Source: Flavobacteriales bacterium UBA7690 (lineage in GTDB: Bacteria > Bacteroidota > Bacteroidia > Flavobacteriales_F > PHOS-HE28). From it: 64,000 nt of DNA. This document shows positions 57,601 to 64,000 of this stretch, piece after piece. The notes under the pieces were generated by a model. That model had not been told where the DNA came from. It made no database searches and saw only the letters and a list, made by a program, of their open reading frames with translations. Where the stretch lies: positions 8,758 through 72,757 of the forward strand of contig DLGQ01000045.1 in assembly GCA_002482775.1 (NCBI GenBank). The letters are read 5' to 3'. The position numbers were made by a program, and so were the translations under genes. Positions within the stretch are counted from its first letter, which is position 1. The number at the start of each line of letters is the position of its first letter.

Positions 57601-58822
57601 CCGCACGGCTGGAACGAACCAGAAGATCATCGACAACCAGTACAACTTCAATGGTGTGTTCAATGGAAGCTTGAGCGCGATCGCTAACGGTGGCACGTTC
57701 TGCCTGCCACTGGGCACCGATCGTCCGATCTTCACCAGCTGCGACAAACTGGATTGGGTCGCCAACAAGTTCATCGTTGCTACGCCGAACGCGGACGTTA
57801 CCGCACAGTTCGGAGTTACGAACAACAGCAGCGGTTACGAGTTCTGGTTCTTCGATCCGAACGGTAGCTACAGCTTCCGCCGCTTCCGTAACCATGCTAC
57901 GAGCGACGGTGCTGGAACGGGTGCCACCCGCGCCTGCCACCTGCGTGTCAACGGTTGGGTGAACGGTGTAACAACACCTCACTTGCCATTGAACACGTTG
58001 CTCAATGTGCGTGTACGCGGTCGTGTGGCTGGTGTGAACCAAGCCTTCGGTCCTGCTTGCCTCTTCAAGATGGATGCAGCACGTGCTGCCTGTCCGTTCA
58101 CGAAGTTGCAAGACAATCCTGCTGACGCGGACTACAGCTGCGGAACGACCAAGAACTTCGGCGGGGCTAACAGTGCCCTCAACAAGATCGTGGCCGTAGC
58201 TCCACAGCCCGTGCCAACGGTAGCAAGCACCAGCGTTCGCTACCAGTTCCGTTTCCGGATCCCTGGTGAATACCCGAACCCCGGTAGCTGCATCGTTCGT
58301 CCCGTGCAAACGAGCCCGACGTTGTACATGAACTGGGCCTCTGGCGACAAGCTGAAGTGCAACACGCAATATGACGTGGAAGTACGCGTAAGCTTGAACG
58401 GTGGTGCAACATGGTGCGTCGCTAGCTCGGATCCTACCTGCGCAACGCCACAGTCCATCGTGACCTGGGGTAAAGTGTGCAGGGTGAACATCCAGAGCAG
58501 CACCTTCTGCCCAGCTGAGGCACAGGGTGGAGCAAGCAACCTGGCGACAGGTGCAACTGGTGAACTCACCATGTATCCGAACCCGAACCGTGGCGATCAG
58601 CTCTTCGTGAGCTTGAGCCAGGTAGAGGAAGGCGTGAACACGGTGAACGTGGACATCTTCGACATGGCCGGTAAGCGTGTGATGGCTCGTACCATCGCCG
58701 CCCAGGACGGTTCGTTGAAGACGAACATCGAACTGAACGGTGACCTCGCAGGAGGTATGTACATGGTCAACATCACCGCTGGTGACAAGACCTACACCGA
58801 GCGCTTGGTGATCCAGCCGTAA
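48689..58822 (+). CDS. Giant 3,377-residue modular T9SS cargo protein (GEVED, fibronectin and PPC-like modules)
   Basis: This is by far the largest gene here. The start at 48689 gives an arginine-rich n-region and a hydrophobic core ending GITTSAQ (residue 36). In order, the product has a beta-sandwich (37-218), fibronectin-III-like units, a GEVED-like domain (about 326-468, ending ARGETEDYTL), two near-identical fibronectin units (CASCTGSYIVEYG and CAGCTGTYIVEYG), and a second sandwich (about 850-1020). A second GEVED-like domain (ESYIAVEDYTI) follows, then mixed PPC-like units, a third GEVED domain (AFGEVEDYFI near 2110), and five PPC-like modules (about 2211-2888). A C-terminal two-part domain comes next, with NVRVRGRVAGVNQAFGPAC and its partner YDVEVRVSLNGGATWC. 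It ends with a T9SS type A sorting domain (MYPNPNRG ... YTERLVIQP). No catalytic motif was recognised. I infer a very long surface or released adhesin or matrix protein. Confidence 0.9.
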   Translation: MSICKTRPSPTRRTRWWRNGVLLGALLALGITTSAQVTIPGANTNNGSVNDPFGCFFGFERSAMIYTPAEIAGTGSITAVGFYVNSVSTPSNATDVRIYMKERNTLFTATSTYATETTGATLVYGPTTISGASLTAGQWYTVTLSTPFNYTGGANNLEVIVETNFGGGGGESGTGKQFRYTTQASNQFYQNWNADTSAPTGNGTRSTSRPNIQLTGIVVPPCTLPPSGVSLTSFTSTSANFSWTAGGSPANVGYEWELRSSGAAGSGATGLVASGAPGTGVTTASSGNILTPNTSYNFYVRGACTGPTFSPWTAAVPVYTGYCISTSTASGTYVSNFTTTGAPTNITNASGAWSATGYGDFTAQSVSQSANLAVNFSAAFVGTTLGFAIWVDWNNDLDFADAGETVYNTAAYVSSAASSFIIPNGTAVGNYRMRIRADFNASSPAACANIARGETEDYTLTVIPPPSCAAPTAVNTPNVSYDGATIAWTCASCTGSYIVEYGLTGFTPGTGASAGVGGTIWTGAPVAGSPVTLTGLSSLTGYTVHVRQDCGVNGYSLNAQTSFTTLCSPLVAPIAENFASGTGTTPPSCWTNPLLSGGERWAFATTPLTGNYPSPVNDPTSGNTRVAWIDASSDVLVNELTTPYIDRSALTSTTAGFKFLSNNTNNAILHTITMDVWNGTAWVNMITYSGNNAAWIPLEAVVPGGIPTITRFRIVAVRNPAGTTADYFYNDLFVDDFFVAETPSCFAVTGVGATAGLNNANVSWTCAGCTGTYIVEYGAPGFTPGTGATAGVGGTIWTGAPVAGSPVTITGLAASTGYAVHVRQDCGVGGFSANTLGSFTTQTPGQIGTGTATNTLLPINTCFGNNYSQQIYLASEYNTPANSYITSVRFYYDNGGTTVANWSNWTVFMANTSKSAFTSTTDWEPFANLTQVFSGTVNPVAGNWMEVTLTTPFLWDGTSNILVAVDENLNSFSCTAAWRSYTASGARGLIYYSDGTNPDPASPPASTITPTSTLAQVQFGGTTPPSCFPPSGLALVSSSLTSLSASWTAQGNGVDYNWEVRTSGAGGSGASGRVDFGTTAGTNFSTGVALASNTNHFVYVQTNCGVDGTSTWAGPLNVFTGYCTPNAATLDPGGITNVVFSNVENPTGPDNEAGGYADYTSAIGAVTAGQVVPVTITYETGFVYGTTIWVDWDNDLTFEPSEQMFTGLTASNAIPSVLNASITVPGGQAVGNYRMRIYGADFNAPTGPCVSESYIAVEDYTIAVCATATATIQVNNDCAEDEYSLEFTASSLSSGTVVYTVDGGAPQIATLIGVGTLIGPFSDTSVVAVTVVDGLCSTFIGSYYSTCPRELVCGAAPTIVSYCYENNDTRTWTFENTEVGGTVALKFLSGSMESNDNVSFWNGLPNTTPATPATGTGSLTSLGVINSTGNILSMSISSGASNSCADGGAGLGAGWQFQVRCGGCSEPVGFLSVDENEVGQPTIDCSVAPGSFNAFLFVEDFGVDAVTSLPPTTVGYRLFVNNTLTATVTGLTVDSFPDWRNIGTFPVGSVIGVELLHGGQSACNIELTDVTVPYSACPPANDACATATELTINTLANCPANATVGTTLGADQSGDAPTCQAGVQDVWYMVNTTGFATPRLSITDGSSEVVGVQIFNDCLTPQGYCSADLTAFSFLNLNLAQGIYYIRVFTTVANAGTFSICVSSPGPAGYECDGAVSIPSLPVTDQAMACTSEPAPGLLNSTTVPTVCGGSVSYTNGQEALYTFTPTLSGEHTISYTGQTWTAIFVYEGACPTNNGVCVGGYSDTGSEKSLTVTLAAGTTYYLWFDTWPAPDSPCPGTFSISVPCSGTPAPGNTISSGGTVVCEGRSFTLSLQNDVSGGGISYQWESSTDGGANWNPDGPTTATWTTSITTATQFRAVVTCASSGFSGTSTPVSLTLDALANCPCLPVTTYGCADGDVIARVILNTLDNNSGTGCPSDPVPGNTSIAGGEGPGYSDYTGNLALTTSLQAGSSYTCTVFAGQYSEGYAAWIDYNDDGQFDNLTERIGYSAGQVTGSGQVGVLGSSASFPIVLGCDPPEGQHRLRVRAMFATNGIDVTACGDNAFGEVEDYFITVLPPPACPSPSGTVASNITASSADLDWVIGCTETDWEVEYGPVGFVLGTGLTEPATGTPELSLSGLFAGVNYSVYVRANCGVDGLSAPFGPYNFRTSPVNDDCLSAAVLTVNTGVACTAQTAGTIQSATASSDVLTPCLGAADDDVWYQFVATTSTHTITLNNVAGSTTDLNHAVYSGVCGSLVNLYCSEPNNSIATDLLVGETYLVRVYSATATTGQNTTFNICVATPPPAPLNDNPCGAIALTPNTVCSFSTYTTEWATATNGPPAPGCANYVGGDVWFTTVVPSNGTLRFDSNTGVITDAGMAIYSSSNNTCSGTFTLIECDDDDSANGNMSRIDRTGLTPGATIFIRFWEYGNDAPGTFQICVRTPPPPPANDNCAGAVSLVVNTGLTCAVQTAGTLESATDSGVPVTPCTGGVDDDVWYSFVAGSTQQIITLSSVTPTTAMRMQLFGGACGALTHVSCGTVDSYTTPNTLVVGNTYYVRVYSNVATAQTTTFNICVTTPPVGPPANDNCAGATALTVNAGQACTSQTFGTVFGATASGLAVAPCTGTADDDVWYSFVATGNAHTVSLSGVAGSSTSMNFGVYSGTCAGTLTSIGCGATGTAPTQTVINLTAGSTYFVRVYTNTATANQNTTFNVCVTSPPANDLCGNAIALSCNSVVTGTTTGATDVGEPATCGTYTNNASRGVWYTVQGWGGPMTASLCGSSYDTQVAILTGSCGTFTCVAGDDDGCGGIGVPSRVTWTSVLGTTYYVYVTGWSTASGNFTLATTCGSTTLPCTANGLNLEFQNAANANQITWEIQNEAGTATVLSGADPIPSNAIGTQGLCLPDGCYRLRILDSGGDGMVGGTNWSVGGYTLRTAGTNQKIIDNQYNFNGVFNGSLSAIANGGTFCLPLGTDRPIFTSCDKLDWVANKFIVATPNADVTAQFGVTNNSSGYEFWFFDPNGSYSFRRFRNHATSDGAGTGATRACHLRVNGWVNGVTTPHLPLNTLLNVRVRGRVAGVNQAFGPACLFKMDAARAACPFTKLQDNPADADYSCGTTKNFGGANSALNKIVAVAPQPVPTVASTSVRYQFRFRIPGEYPNPGSCIVRPVQTSPTLYMNWASGDKLKCNTQYDVEVRVSLNGGATWCVASSDPTCATPQSIVTWGKVCRVNIQSSTFCPAEAQGGASNLATGATGELTMYPNPNRGDQLFVSLSQVEEGVNTVNVDIFDMAGKRVMARTIAAQDGSLKTNIELNGDLAGGMYMVNITAGDKTYTERLVIQP
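55319..57350 (+). repeat. Five tandem PPC-like modules of about 410 bp
   Basis: In-frame units start near 55319, 55726, 56147, 56549 and 56956. Each opens ND(N/D/L)xC(x)xA(x)xL and continues GxxDDDVWYSFVA or a near variant. It then has a VYSG/FGG-type strand and closes with TYxVRVYxxxATxxxTTFNICV or, in unit 2, IFIRFWEYGNDAPGTFQICV. Units 1, 3 and 4 are closest to each other. Unit 2, with LIECDDDDSANG, is closer to modules of the protein encoded at 60393-63470 than to its own neighbours. Confidence 0.82.
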
Positions 58823-58854
58823 GGCCGGGATATCCGATCCGAGCTACTTGAACG

Positions 58855-58885
58855 AAAGCCCCCTCCCGATCCGGGAGGGGGCTTT
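58855..58885 (+). terminator. Strong intrinsic terminator of the giant gene
   Basis: AAAGCCCCCTCCCG (58855-58868) pairs perfectly with CGGGAGGGGGCTTT (58872-58885) around the loop ATC, and TTTT closes the stem. It lies 32 bases after the stop codon at 58822. Confidence 0.92.
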
Positions 58886-59570
58886 TCGTGTTCTGGAACA
58901 GGTGCGCCCCAGCGATCACTAGAGGTCAACGGCGAGGTTCAGGCGGGAGGGAGCGCGGCAGTCCAGCATGTGCGCCGGCTCAAGTGATGGTCAGGTCCCA
59001 TATGCCAGATGCTATCGGGATAGAAGAAAGTCTGGTCTTGCTGTATCTGCCAAGTTGGGGCCATGGATCACAGCGGACCACCTTTTCCGGACCTTCCAGC
59101 TTGAACTGTGACTTGTGCCGTGCTGCGTTCGAATGCATGGTCGAAGAACCCCTACGGGCTCTTGATGATCGAGCGGGATGGGGGAGGATGAGCATTCACT
59201 TCGTGCATCGAAAAGCACAGGTCGCACCTTCCGGTATGTGGGGTGAATGCGATGCGTTGCACAGCAAGTGTTGATAGGTCAAGTCGTGTATGCGTCGTCC
59301 ACCCTGAGCGGCCATGTTCAATTGCTCCGAAGCCAAGTTGATCGTCCTCTATGGAGGCCTGCGCCAGCATCAGGTGTCGAACCTGTTCTGGACCTTGAAT
59401 GGATCTTTCCGTGGTTGGAAGGGAGTGAAGGTTCCCAGAAGTTCGGCCGATCATTATTGGTATTGAACCACTGGTCTGGCACCCGGCCCCGGGAATTGTT
59501 CTGCAAGTCCAGGGCTGCGTTCATCACCAACTAGCAACGATGGAACAGCAAATACACAGAGCACCGGATC
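58886..59570. other. Stretch without a recognisable gene before the IS3 remnant
   Basis: Several open frames of 60-130 codons exist on both strands, but none has a recognisable domain, a signal peptide or consistent protein-like composition. The stretch may be the decayed 5' part of the insertion element or other eroded genes; I could not recognise an IS3 orfA by eye. Confidence 0.5.
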
Positions 59571-59950
59571 ATTTTGCCCGGCTAACGCGTGATCCGCGTC
59601 CTGGAGCACCGTAAACCCGTGCGATCATGGCCCAGGATGATACGCAAGGGCAACGGCATGGAGTTCATCTCATGCAAGCGTGATCATTGGTGCAAGGCGA
59701 ACAAGATCACCTTGGCCTACCGCCAACCCGGCGAACCAACACAGAAAGTCTGCGTGGAACACTTCAATGGCAGCATGCGTCGCGAAATGCTCATCGCATC
59801 TGTTTTCCGCACTTTGAGCGAAGTAGAGAAGCCGAAGATGGATGCTCGACCGCAACGATCACGTACCACGCAAAGCGCTTGTTCCCGGGACACCAGTGCA
59901 AGTACAACCCTGAACAATGCCCCGGGATCTCTAGTAATTATCGGCCTTAG
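59571..59950 (+). pseudogene. Decayed IS3-family transposase (orfB C-terminal fragment)
   Basis: The plus-strand translation matches the end of IS3-type integrase-like transposases but is broken. LPG-stop-RVIRVLE has a TAA at 59583 inside the homology. It continues NGMEFIS (canonical DNGPEFIS), DHWCKANKITLAYRQPGEPTQ, VEHFNGSMRRE and VFRTLSEV in one frame. The similarity then shifts frame to WMLDRNDHVPRKALVPGTPVQ (canonical LDYNxxRPHxALGxxTPxQ), and again to YNPEQCPG. The catalytic aspartate of DNGPEF reads as glycine. The final glutamate (VEHFNG) is kept. No terminal inverted repeats or target duplication could be fixed by eye. The element is clearly dead. It lies between two related giant cargo genes. 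Confidence 0.85.
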
Positions 59951-60392
59951 TGCTGGAGTAGCACCTAGGAACAGGAGCACGAACTCGTGCAGCACCTTTC
60001 GATATCCAACTCGAAGTCGGGGCCGTAGTTCGTATGCGCTCGTGCTAGGTCAGATACGTCTGGATCGCCGAGATGAACAGCTACGGATCTCTGGCCAATG
60101 GTCATGAAAGAGATCCATGCACTGTTCTCATGTACGTCATTCCTGGCAGCTCCATTCGGGAATGTCTTCCAAGGGAGGGAGCTTCGCAGATGACCATGCT
60201 GCTGAATACCGGACATGGCTAGCCCATGCCTATGAGTCCAAGGCCATGTGCTGAACACACCAGTGGACTGCACCGCGTGAGAATACCTGCCAACCCTTAC
60301 GCACATAGGGAAGAACGCTCTGGCCCCCTTCACGCATGATGAAGTATGGGATCGACCGTTAGGCTGCAAGCCTTCGATCAGCGAACCCCACC
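59951..60392. other. Stretch without a recognisable gene after the IS3 remnant
   Basis: A minus-strand frame of 134 codons (60369 to 59965) is open, but I find no domain, signal peptide or family likeness in it, and its composition does not resemble the neighbouring genes. I treat these 442 bases as non-coding. They form the 3' flank of the minus-strand cargo gene that ends at 60393. No clear terminator hairpin was found. Confidence 0.5.
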
Positions 60393-63300
60393 TTACTGGC
60401 GAACGAATGCAGCGAAACCCACCGGTGTTCCTGAGCGATCATGAACGACCAATCGGTACATACCAGCGTCCAGGTTGGAAAGGTCGAGCGATGCGTGTGG
60501 CGCACCCTTGGCGATGGTCGTATTGAACACTTTCGAAGTGCGACCTGCAGCGTCCACGATCCTGAATTCCAGATGATCGTCGTAAACCTGGTCCAAGGTG
60601 ATGTGAAGGATATCGGTCGTGGGGTTCGGTGCTACCAGGATGCCGTGATCCCTGTTGTCCATTCGTGCGCTTACCACGGGAGAGGTGAGGGAAGTGCCGT
60701 CATTGTCCACCATGATGACGCGGTAGAAGTTCTGGCCTGTCCGGGGAGAGCGGTCCTCGAAGTTGTAATTGGAAACGGATGCGGAATACCCTGCTGCTGC
60801 GAGCGCGCCAATTGGCTCAAAGGTGACAGCATCGGGTGATCGCTCTACGATGAAACGATCAGAAGATGCTTCGCTAAGCGTATGCCAGGAAACCATGACC
60901 GTGTTGGTCAATGAGGTGGCCTCAAGGTTGATCAGTTCAATGGGCAGAAGGGTGCAATCCAAGGAGGCACCACTGGAGAGTTGCCATGTCAATTGGAATG
61001 GTTCTGTCGTAGCCAAGAAATTATCCACATAGAGGATATAAATGCGATCAGCGATCACGTCGATGGGCTCGACCCATCCATCGCCATTAATACTCTCGCT
61101 GGTATCGTCACCAACATTTCCAGCACCGGTATTGTAACTGCCGGTCGCGCTGAACGTGCTAAAACGGGACGCATAACTACACCGCATGGGAGGAGCATTC
61201 GGTGGGCAGACCACCGTGGTCATTGGTCCCCAAACGGCAAAATCGTAGTCCACATCCGTATCTGGATCGATGGTGAAGCCGACCGAGCCGCTGGCGCTGG
61301 GAGAGAAATAGTACCATGTGCCTTGTTGTTCACCACTTTGGAGACAGTCCTGGTTGGCGGTGTTCAGATCATTGATGTTCCCGGAGTTGCCACTGTTGTT
61401 GGAGAAAGTCTGGGAGTTGCACAACGTGAATCCGCCTTCACAATCCTGTGGTGCTGCTGGTGGTGGCGCGCAGTCTACGACTTGGCCGAACGAAGCCCCC
61501 GCTGTGGGAAAAGTTCCAGAATTGAAGAACGAACCACCTCCAAGCAACCCAAGGCGGTAGCTGTTCTCCCCTTGAAAGGGACCGGAGGCATCGTAACTCA
61601 ATTCAATGAAGTCACCGATCATCATGCCCAGGAGAACTTGGGTATCCGAACCGCCCACCGTATAGTAGGCCCAAGCACCACCATTGATACGGACACCAAC
61701 ATTGGAAGACCCCCATCCATCACCCCAACTGTCGCTCAAGTTCAAAGCATAGACGCAGTCCCCACTGGGCGGTGGAGGCGGGATGTGCGCACAGATGGAG
61801 AACGTACCACCTACGGTGCTGTTCCATCGCCAGAACCGCACCCAAATGGAAGATGTGGGAGCAAGTCCGGTCATGCTCAGGTAGGGCATTGCGCTGGCCC
61901 CAGGCATCCCGTCATCATCGCAAAACTGCTGCACCATGGTACCGGAGCAGTTCGGTGCGGTGTAAACGGCCATCCCTCCATCGGTGATCGTGCCGGCGAA
62001 CGTTTCAATGATCACCGAGCCGCTAGCAGGCACCACGATCCTGAACCACACATCGGTCCCGATGTAATCGGCGCAGGTGGGTGCAGGAGGGCCTGTAGTT
62101 GCCAGTGCATTCACGGTGGTGCTGCTCGTACTGACACAAGTGGTATTCACTGGTAGTAGGGTGGCTCCGCAGGGGTTGTCGTTCGCAGGTGGGGGCGGGG
62201 GTGTTGTGGCACAAATGCTGAAGGTGCCACCACTTGCTCCGCCACGTGGCCAGAAGCGTACATACACGGTGGAGCCTGGAGTTAGTCCACCGGCTGTGAC
62301 CTGGGGCATCAGGCCATTGGCACTATCATCATCATCACAATCAACCAAGGTGAATGTACCACTGCATCCGGTGGCCGTGTACAAGGCCATGCCACCATCG
62401 GTGATGCCCCCCGTGTTGGTATTCACGAGCAGGTTGCCGGAAGCTGGCACTACGATGGAGAACCAAACATCGTTGCCAGCGTAGTTCGCACATGGCGGGG
62501 GCGGCACGGCCGTGGTGCCAGTGGAGTTGGTCGTGGTGCTCGATGTATAGGTGCACGAAGCGTTCACTGTTAATCCTACAGCACCGCATGGGTTGTCGTT
62601 CGCTGGTGGTGGTGGTGGTGGGCCGCAGGCGATCGTGGCCACCCATCCCGCTGCACGTGTGGTGCCGTCCGAGGTGAATCGCAGCGTAAGGCACCCTGTG
62701 ATGTCATTGGAGGTGATCGGTCCTGGAATGGTCGTGCCTGAGAACGTGCCGATGATCGGTGCTCCCACTGATGGTCCATTGTGGATGTAGACGAAGTCGT
62801 AGCCTGCTTCAGTGGCGAAGGCCGAGAAGTTGATGGTCACCACCTGGCCTGCAACAGCAGGGCAGAACGTGATCGTGAAGTTGGCGTTGTTCGGGTAGTT
62901 GTTCGTTCCGCCCGGATCCATGGAAGTGGCACCGCAGGCAGGGGCCGGAAGTGGCGGGGAGAACGCGCAAATGGTGAATGTCCCGTTGTTGTCCGCGTTG
63001 TATTCCCAGAACCGGATATACACGGTGCTGCTCGGCGCCAGTCCTGACCGGGCGATGTACGGCATAAGCCCGTTGGCGCTATCGTCATCATCGCATTCGA
63101 TCAAGGTGAAAGGGCCCGAGCACGAAGGGGCGGAATACAGGGCCATTCCACCATCGGTGATCACGCCCACATTGGAATCGATGATCAATTGTCCACTGGC
63201 GGGAACCACAGCGGTGAACCAGACATCCGCTCCGTTGTAGCTGGCGCACCCTGGAGCCGGTACGCCGGGAGTGGCAGTGGCTGCAGCGGTGGTTCGGGTG

Positions 63301-63470
63301 GAAAGGTTGCACGCCACGCCCACCGGAAGTGCGATGGCACCGCAGGGGTCGTCGTTAGCAGGCTGTGCGAAGAGTTGCGCGGTCGAGAACAGCAGCAATG
63401 CCGCGGTGGAGGCCAGGTGGATCCCCGCGCTGGTCCCACGCTCCATGGTGAAGTCTGAAGTACATTTCAT
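60393..63470 (-). CDS. Large modular T9SS cargo protein with PPC-like and CUB-like domains
   Basis: The 1,025-residue product (1,017 from the alternative ATG 63446) starts with a signal peptide ending FSTAQLFAQ. Four PPC-like modules open ANDDPCGAIALPVG, ANDNPCGAVGLTVN, ANDNPCGATLLPVN and similar, with LIECDDDDSANGLMPYIA or LVDCDDDDSANGLMPQ cores. One CUB-like domain sits after the first module (TSMDPGGTNNYPNNANFTIT). A CVYALNLSDSWGDGWG domain follows, then QDCEGGFTLCNSQTFSN, a fibronectin-like WHTLSEASSDRFIVERSPD, and a T9SS type A sorting domain (VAPNPTTD ... GFAAFVRQ). The architecture is close to that of the proteins encoded at 39383-42415 and 43070-47920. No enzyme motif is visible. An adhesin or matrix role is inferred. 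Confidence 0.87.
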   Translation of the reverse strand: MKCTSDFTMERGTSAGIHLASTAALLLFSTAQLFAQPANDDPCGAIALPVGVACNLSTRTTAAATATPGVPAPGCASYNGADVWFTAVVPASGQLIIDSNVGVITDGGMALYSAPSCSGPFTLIECDDDDSANGLMPYIARSGLAPSSTVYIRFWEYNADNNGTFTICAFSPPLPAPACGATSMDPGGTNNYPNNANFTITFCPAVAGQVVTINFSAFATEAGYDFVYIHNGPSVGAPIIGTFSGTTIPGPITSNDITGCLTLRFTSDGTTRAAGWVATIACGPPPPPPANDNPCGAVGLTVNASCTYTSSTTTNSTGTTAVPPPPCANYAGNDVWFSIVVPASGNLLVNTNTGGITDGGMALYTATGCSGTFTLVDCDDDDSANGLMPQVTAGGLTPGSTVYVRFWPRGGASGGTFSICATTPPPPPANDNPCGATLLPVNTTCVSTSSTTVNALATTGPPAPTCADYIGTDVWFRIVVPASGSVIIETFAGTITDGGMAVYTAPNCSGTMVQQFCDDDGMPGASAMPYLSMTGLAPTSSIWVRFWRWNSTVGGTFSICAHIPPPPPSGDCVYALNLSDSWGDGWGSSNVGVRINGGAWAYYTVGGSDTQVLLGMMIGDFIELSYDASGPFQGENSYRLGLLGGGSFFNSGTFPTAGASFGQVVDCAPPPAAPQDCEGGFTLCNSQTFSNNSGNSGNINDLNTANQDCLQSGEQQGTWYYFSPSASGSVGFTIDPDTDVDYDFAVWGPMTTVVCPPNAPPMRCSYASRFSTFSATGSYNTGAGNVGDDTSESINGDGWVEPIDVIADRIYILYVDNFLATTEPFQLTWQLSSGASLDCTLLPIELINLEATSLTNTVMVSWHTLSEASSDRFIVERSPDAVTFEPIGALAAAGYSASVSNYNFEDRSPRTGQNFYRVIMVDNDGTSLTSPVVSARMDNRDHGILVAPNPTTDILHITLDQVYDDHLEFRIVDAAGRTSKVFNTTIAKGAPHASLDLSNLDAGMYRLVVHDRSGTPVGFAAFVRQ

Positions 63471-63700
63471 TTGGCAAGCGTTTGGCTGACTTCATTGAAA
63501 TGGAGAGTTTCGAATGTATCGCCTTGACCGGTACCAGTGGATGATGCCTTCGCGGAACGAGGCCTGAGGAGAATGGACGTTGGACCAGGGCCATGTAGAG
63601 CACTACGGCTGCGCGAATAGAAAGGTCGCGATGGACCAATGTCCTTTCGGGCCGACGTGGTTGGGAGAAGTAGAAGGAGGGTAGAACGTCTATCCATGTA

Positions 63701-64000
63701 TCACCGTTGGATGATGACCACTTCGCGCGAGCCGTTGCCCGCATCGATGGAGGTTCGTTCAACTTCCGCTTCACCATCCGTCGTGGCTCGAGCATGATCG
63801 GTTCCAAGGTTTGGGGACCTATGTGTGCCTGAACGCTGGCAGCCTACGAGCCCGGCGCGCGCGAAGACGGCATGAAGCATCTGGTCGTTCCACGCCACCT
63901 CGCCCGCTCTTAACTTCAAATCTGGTCCACTAACACTTACAGTGGCCTTCTGGTCCAATTCAACCACGGCCACATGCAGCATTTTCAGGTGTTGCTCCAG
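63701..64000 (-). CDS. Possible C-terminal part of an unidentified protein, cut by the window edge
   Basis: A minus-strand frame is open from the right edge (reading LEQHLKMLHVAVVELDQK from base 64000) to a stop at 63701, about 99 codons. An internal ATG lies at 63982. The stretch KATVSVSGPDLKLRAGEV followed by MLHAVFARAGLVGC looks protein-like, and it ends GSREVVIIQR. I cannot assign a family. It may be the end of a longer gene or a chance open frame. The 230 bases between it and the cargo gene (63471-63700) show nothing recognisable. Confidence 0.35.
   Translation of the reverse strand: MEQHLKMLHVAVVELDQKATVSVSGPDLKLRAGEVAWNDQMLHAVFARAGLVGCQRSGTHRSPNLGTDHARATTDGEAEVERTSIDAGNGSREVVIIQR

Noticed and set aside
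57266..58369. A 367-codon minus-strand open frame
   Set aside because: It is antisense to the conserved C-terminal region of the giant cargo gene and has no likeness to any family.
59965..60369. A 134-codon minus-strand frame beside the IS3 remnant
   Set aside because: There is no domain, signal or homology that I can see, and it lies in an eroded stretch.

Overview
The window looks like a moderately GC-rich member of the Bacteroidota, most likely Flavobacteriales or a close relative. The reasons are a PorT homologue of the type IX secretion system (T9SS), seven proteins with T9SS C-terminal sorting domains, a TamL-type BamA-family lipoprotein, a short primary sigma factor beginning MRQLKITKQ, a UbiE/MenG methyltransferase next to porT, and a DhnA-type class I aldolase. 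No rRNA, tRNA, CRISPR array or intact mobile element was seen. No promoter was called, because no convincing -33/-7 pair of the Bacteroidota type was found by eye.

Layout. 1-3371 (minus) is the start of a hybrid NRPS/PKS (A-PCP-KS) that runs off the left edge. 4108-9015 (plus) is a secreted protein with a C25-like domain, thirteen 147-bp tandem repeats and a second repeat class. 9071-11292 (minus) pairs a beta-propeller T9SS protein with pfkA. 11412-14752 (plus) holds a His/Cys-rich small protein, a TonB receptor and a lipoprotein, followed by an L,D-transpeptidase (14806-15399). 15400-31125 is an almost unbroken minus-strand run: a beta-barrel protein, purK, purE and a PPC/DUF296 gene; an M43 metalloprotease with three GEVED domains; a methyltransferase; rpe; the primary sigma factor; pnp; rpsO; accD; class I aldolase; and tamL. 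tamL is divergent from a TrmH-family RNA methyltransferase. 31881-37121 (minus) is a compact set: aminotransferase, HldE-type kinase, ubiE, porT and an FAD-dependent dehydrogenase. 37259-37783 (plus) is a small membrane-anchored protein that converges on meaB.

38763-63470 is dominated by four very large modular T9SS cargo proteins, the largest 3,377 residues. They share the same repeat modules and alternate with small hypothetical genes. A decayed IS3-type transposase lies between the last two. The seven T9SS cargo genes together cover about 29.8 kb, close to 47% of the window.

How the genes may work together. PorT belongs to the machinery that exports the cargo proteins encoded around it. 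TamL and the TonB receptor fit the same envelope theme. pfkA, the aldolase, rpe, purE/purK, accD, rpsO-pnp and rpoD are ordinary housekeeping genes. meaB implies a B12-dependent methylmalonyl-CoA mutase elsewhere in the genome. The parts least explained by known biology are the modular giant-protein locus, the repeat-rich C25-like protein and the truncated NRPS/PKS. I found no clear evidence for a wholly new kind of system.
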